From NCBI GenBank assembly GCA_041572275.1, contig JBFFSQ010000160.1, positions 1 through 6,862 of the forward strand: a stretch of DNA of 6,862 nt, written 5' to 3'. Every line of letters begins with the position of its first letter. Position 1 is the first letter of the stretch. Shown here piece by piece: positions 5,712 to 6,862 of this stretch. Under the pieces are notes generated by a model. It had not been told where the DNA came from. It made no database searches and saw nothing but the letters and a program-made list of their open reading frames with translations. The position numbers and the translations under genes are program-made. The stretch comes from JBFFSQ01 sp041572275 (GTDB lineage: Bacteria > Pseudomonadota > Gammaproteobacteria > SZUA-229).

Positions 5712-6475
5712 TTCGCTATATAGAATCCTGCTTGCAACAACTGCTCATGCCATTGAGAACTTTTGGCATAAGCTTTAACACTTTTCACCAGTTTATGCTG
5801 TTCATTTTTCAAATCATAGACAAGCCCCAGGCTCAATCCAGTCGAAAATCCGGTAACATCAAGTATATTATGTTCTTGAAAACTTGAACGCGCTCCAAAA
5901 CCTATAGCGTAACGACCCTGGGTCGATTTCAGAAAATTAACCATCTGGTGATCCCGTTGAAACACCTCATCAAACTCAACTCGCCTAAAAAAGTCAAACT
6001 GGTTTTTTATAGCACTAAAAGCAGCCTCTGTTGATTCTCGACCAGCCAATACAATTTCAGCCTCGTTGCCGCCTACTTGTTGCCAATTCACAATCTCCCG
6101 ACTAACGATTTTTTCGAGCTGACCAAGGGATATCTGCCTGACACCCACATCATCACCAACAACAATCGCCAGTGGAATTCTCGCCAGGAAAATCTGTTCT
6201 TTACCCAGGGCTTTTTCAGATTTCGTCAGCGGCCTGCCGGTACGACCAAACAGATGTTGCCCTGAAGCCTTCAACCCACCGGCATGTTTAATGGAGCGTG
6301 GCGCAACTTCAAACACATAAGCCTGACCCACAGGTGTTTGTGCAAAGTGCTCGAAAAATAGTGAAGCCACAGCTGTCGATGGCCCCGCCCCCATAATAAT
6401 AATTTTCTCAGCGGCCAACAGGGGTAGTGAAAATGCCAGTATACAGCCAAGAACAACTATTCGAATCATGATCAT
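5708..6475 (-). CDS. Periplasmic PstS-like (PBP-like) binding protein, probable ligand sensor for the cyclase
   Basis: A 255-aa exported protein. Residues 1-22 are a Sec signal peptide (arginine at 5, hydrophobic 6-20, cleavage likely after LLAA). The mature part resembles the phosphate-binding-protein-like family: GAGPST (29-34) in the first ligand loop, HAGGLKASG (64-72), GRTGRPLTKSE (77-87), PLAIVVGDDVGV (101-112), ISLGQLEKIVSREIVNWQQVGG (the 115-136 segment typical of PstS relatives), GRESTEAAF (145-153) and YAIGFG (189-194). The ligand is unknown; phosphate or another small anion is possible. No pstC, pstA or pstB homologue is adjacent, and the gene overlaps the cyclase gene by four bases, so sensing rather than transport is inferred. 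ATG at 6475 is preferred; the ATG at 6469 is possible. The ribosome site is weak (TGAAGA). Confidence 0.85.
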   Translation of the reverse strand: MIMIRIVVLGCILAFSLPLLAAEKIIIMGAGPSTAVASLFFEHFAQTPVGQAYVFEVAPRSIKHAGGLKASGQHLFGRTGRPLTKSEKALGKEQIFLARIPLAIVVGDDVGVRQISLGQLEKIVSREIVNWQQVGGNEAEIVLAGRESTEAAFSAIKNQFDFFRRVEFDEVFQRDHQMVNFLKSTQGRYAIGFGARSSFQEHNILDVTGFSTGLSLGLVYDLKNEQHKLVKSVKAYAKSSQWHEQLLQAGFYIAK

Positions 6476-6501
6476 ACTAATCTTCAGGCTATCTTATGCT
6501 A

Positions 6502-6532
6502 CAGTGCCATGCGCCAGGCACCATATACACTG
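6502..6532. repeat. Nested inverted repeats at the operon start site
   Basis: CAGTG (6502-6506) pairs with CACTG (6528-6532), and GTGCC (6504-6508) with GGCAC (6517-6521). They cover the predicted -10 and transcription start of the binding-protein/cyclase operon, a position suited to a repressor operator. The arms are short and could be chance. Confidence 0.25.
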
Positions 6533-6550
6533 TTTAAAAAAAAGCGTTAA
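6522..6550 (-). promoter_or_regulatory. Candidate promoter of the binding-protein/cyclase operon
   Basis: On the minus strand TTAACG (6550-6545) and TATATG (6527-6522) are separated by exactly 17 bp, the spacer containing a T8 tract. Each hexamer matches four of six consensus bases. The predicted start, near 6515, gives a leader of about 40 nt. Nested inverted repeats overlap the -10 and start (6502-6532). Confidence 0.4.
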
Positions 6551-6561
6551 TAGAAGTATAG

Positions 6562-6669
6562 TCATATCTTGAATAAAGGAAGTGGCTTTCCAGCACCTAA
6601 CCGATAGCCAATAACAAAGAAAACAACTGTGACGACTGCAAACACACCAGAGCCCTGATCACGACTCAA
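6562..6669 (-). CDS. Putative small single-TM membrane protein
   Basis: An open frame of 35 codons from TTG at 6669 to TGA at 6564-6562, with an in-frame stop (TAG) just upstream at 6681-6679. The product has a short polar start (SRDQGSG), a continuous hydrophobic stretch VFAVVTVVFFVIGY (9-22), then a basic glycine-containing tail RLGAGKPLPLFKI. That is a credible single-span membrane protein. There is no ATG. TTG at 6669 has AGGG too close by; GTG at 6645 has AGGG seven bases upstream and would give 27 residues. The frame lies between a strong terminator and the binding-protein promoter, so it would need a promoter of its own in 6670-6704, which I do not clearly see. The family is not recognised; it could be a chance frame or a decayed gene end. 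Confidence 0.35.
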   Translation of the reverse strand: MSRDQGSGVFAVVTVVFFVIGYRLGAGKPLPLFKI

Positions 6670-6704
6670 TTCCCTGGCCTACTGTTTACAAGATGTTTGT
6701 GGAC

Positions 6705-6730
6705 AAAAAAAAGCCGGCTTGAAAGCCGGC
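6705..6730 (-). terminator. Strong intrinsic terminator of a gene beyond the right edge
   Basis: On the minus strand GCCGGCT, a TTCA loop and AGCCGGC form a 7-bp GC-rich stem (6730-6713), directly followed by eight T (6712-6705). The plus strand lacks a T tract after the stem, so it acts on minus-strand transcription entering from the right. Confidence 0.85.
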
Positions 6731-6802
6731 CCCGTAATCTACGGATTTCCCACGCTATGCTTAACTCTAAAATTTCGTTATCTCGAGACCAATCAGGTTA
6801 CC

Positions 6803-6862
6803 CTATTCAGGCCAGTATTTTCTCAAGAGGCGAAGATCATATTTAGTCAGAACCGGCTTAAG
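6803..6862 (-). CDS. Possible C-terminal end of an unidentified minus-strand gene
   Basis: One minus-strand frame stays open from the right edge to a TAG at 6805-6803, giving LKPVLTKYDLRLLRKYWPE as the last 19 residues. The other two minus frames are closed within about 15 nt of the edge. A strong terminator 70 bp downstream shows that a minus-strand transcript ends here, which supports a gene end. The fragment is too short to name. Confidence 0.4.
   Translation of the reverse strand, partial: LKPVLTKYDLRLLRKYWPE

Noticed and set aside
6443..6475. Lipoprotein signal (V-L-G-C at residues 8-11) in the binding protein
   Set aside because: The cysteine is too early, leaving almost no hydrophobic core before it, and L at -2 is unusual. 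A Sec signal peptide with cleavage after residue 22 fits better.
6758..6841. Short plus-strand frame starting ATG CTT AAC near the right edge
   Set aside because: No ribosome site, no recognisable composition, and it lies in the trailer between a minus-strand gene end and its terminator.
1..6862. CRISPR arrays, insertion sequences, tRNA or rRNA genes, phage genes
   Set aside because: No regularly spaced repeats, transposase motifs, cloverleaf-like structures or phage proteins were found. Every large gene is a typical chromosomal one.

Overview
The window looks like a core-genome segment of a gammaproteobacterium of moderate GC content. The metG / apbC (mrp) / dcd neighbourhood, with metG divergent from apbC-dcd, matches the order I recall from Pseudomonas and relatives. 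The genus cannot be fixed from this window; the AT-richer intergenic regions and moderate GC would fit marine lineages such as Methylophaga-like bacteria, but that is a guess.

Layout, left to right. (1) The first 37 codons of dcd (dCTP deaminase) run off the left edge on the minus strand. (2) apbC/mrp, a P-loop Fe-S carrier ATPase, lies upstream of dcd on the same strand. It is separated from dcd by a perfect 30-bp palindrome that is both a good intrinsic terminator for apbC and overlaps a probable dcd promoter. (3) A gene-free divergent region (1338-1681) carries the apbC and metG promoters. (4) metG, a full-length methionyl-tRNA synthetase, is on the plus strand and ends in a strong terminator. 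(5) Convergent to it is a 100-aa acyl-carrier-protein-like protein that lacks the phosphopantetheine serine. Its promoter carries a near-perfect FNR/Anr box at a class II distance. (6) A translationally coupled two-gene operon on the minus strand encodes a periplasmic PstS-like binding protein followed by a two-TM PAS-GGDEF diguanylate cyclase with a degenerate I-site. (7) The right edge holds a putative 35-codon single-TM ORF, a strong minus-strand terminator and perhaps the last 19 codons of another minus-strand gene.

Left half: housekeeping (dUMP supply, Fe-S assembly, Met-tRNA charging). Right half: signalling. The binding protein has no ABC permease or ATPase beside it and overlaps the cyclase by ATGA, so the most economical model is ligand sensing in the periplasm passed to c-di-GMP synthesis at the inner membrane. 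The most notable observations are the serine-less ACP-like gene with its FNR box, the binding-protein/cyclase pair, a promoter-like module repeated upstream of both apbC and dcd, and the unannotated small membrane ORF.
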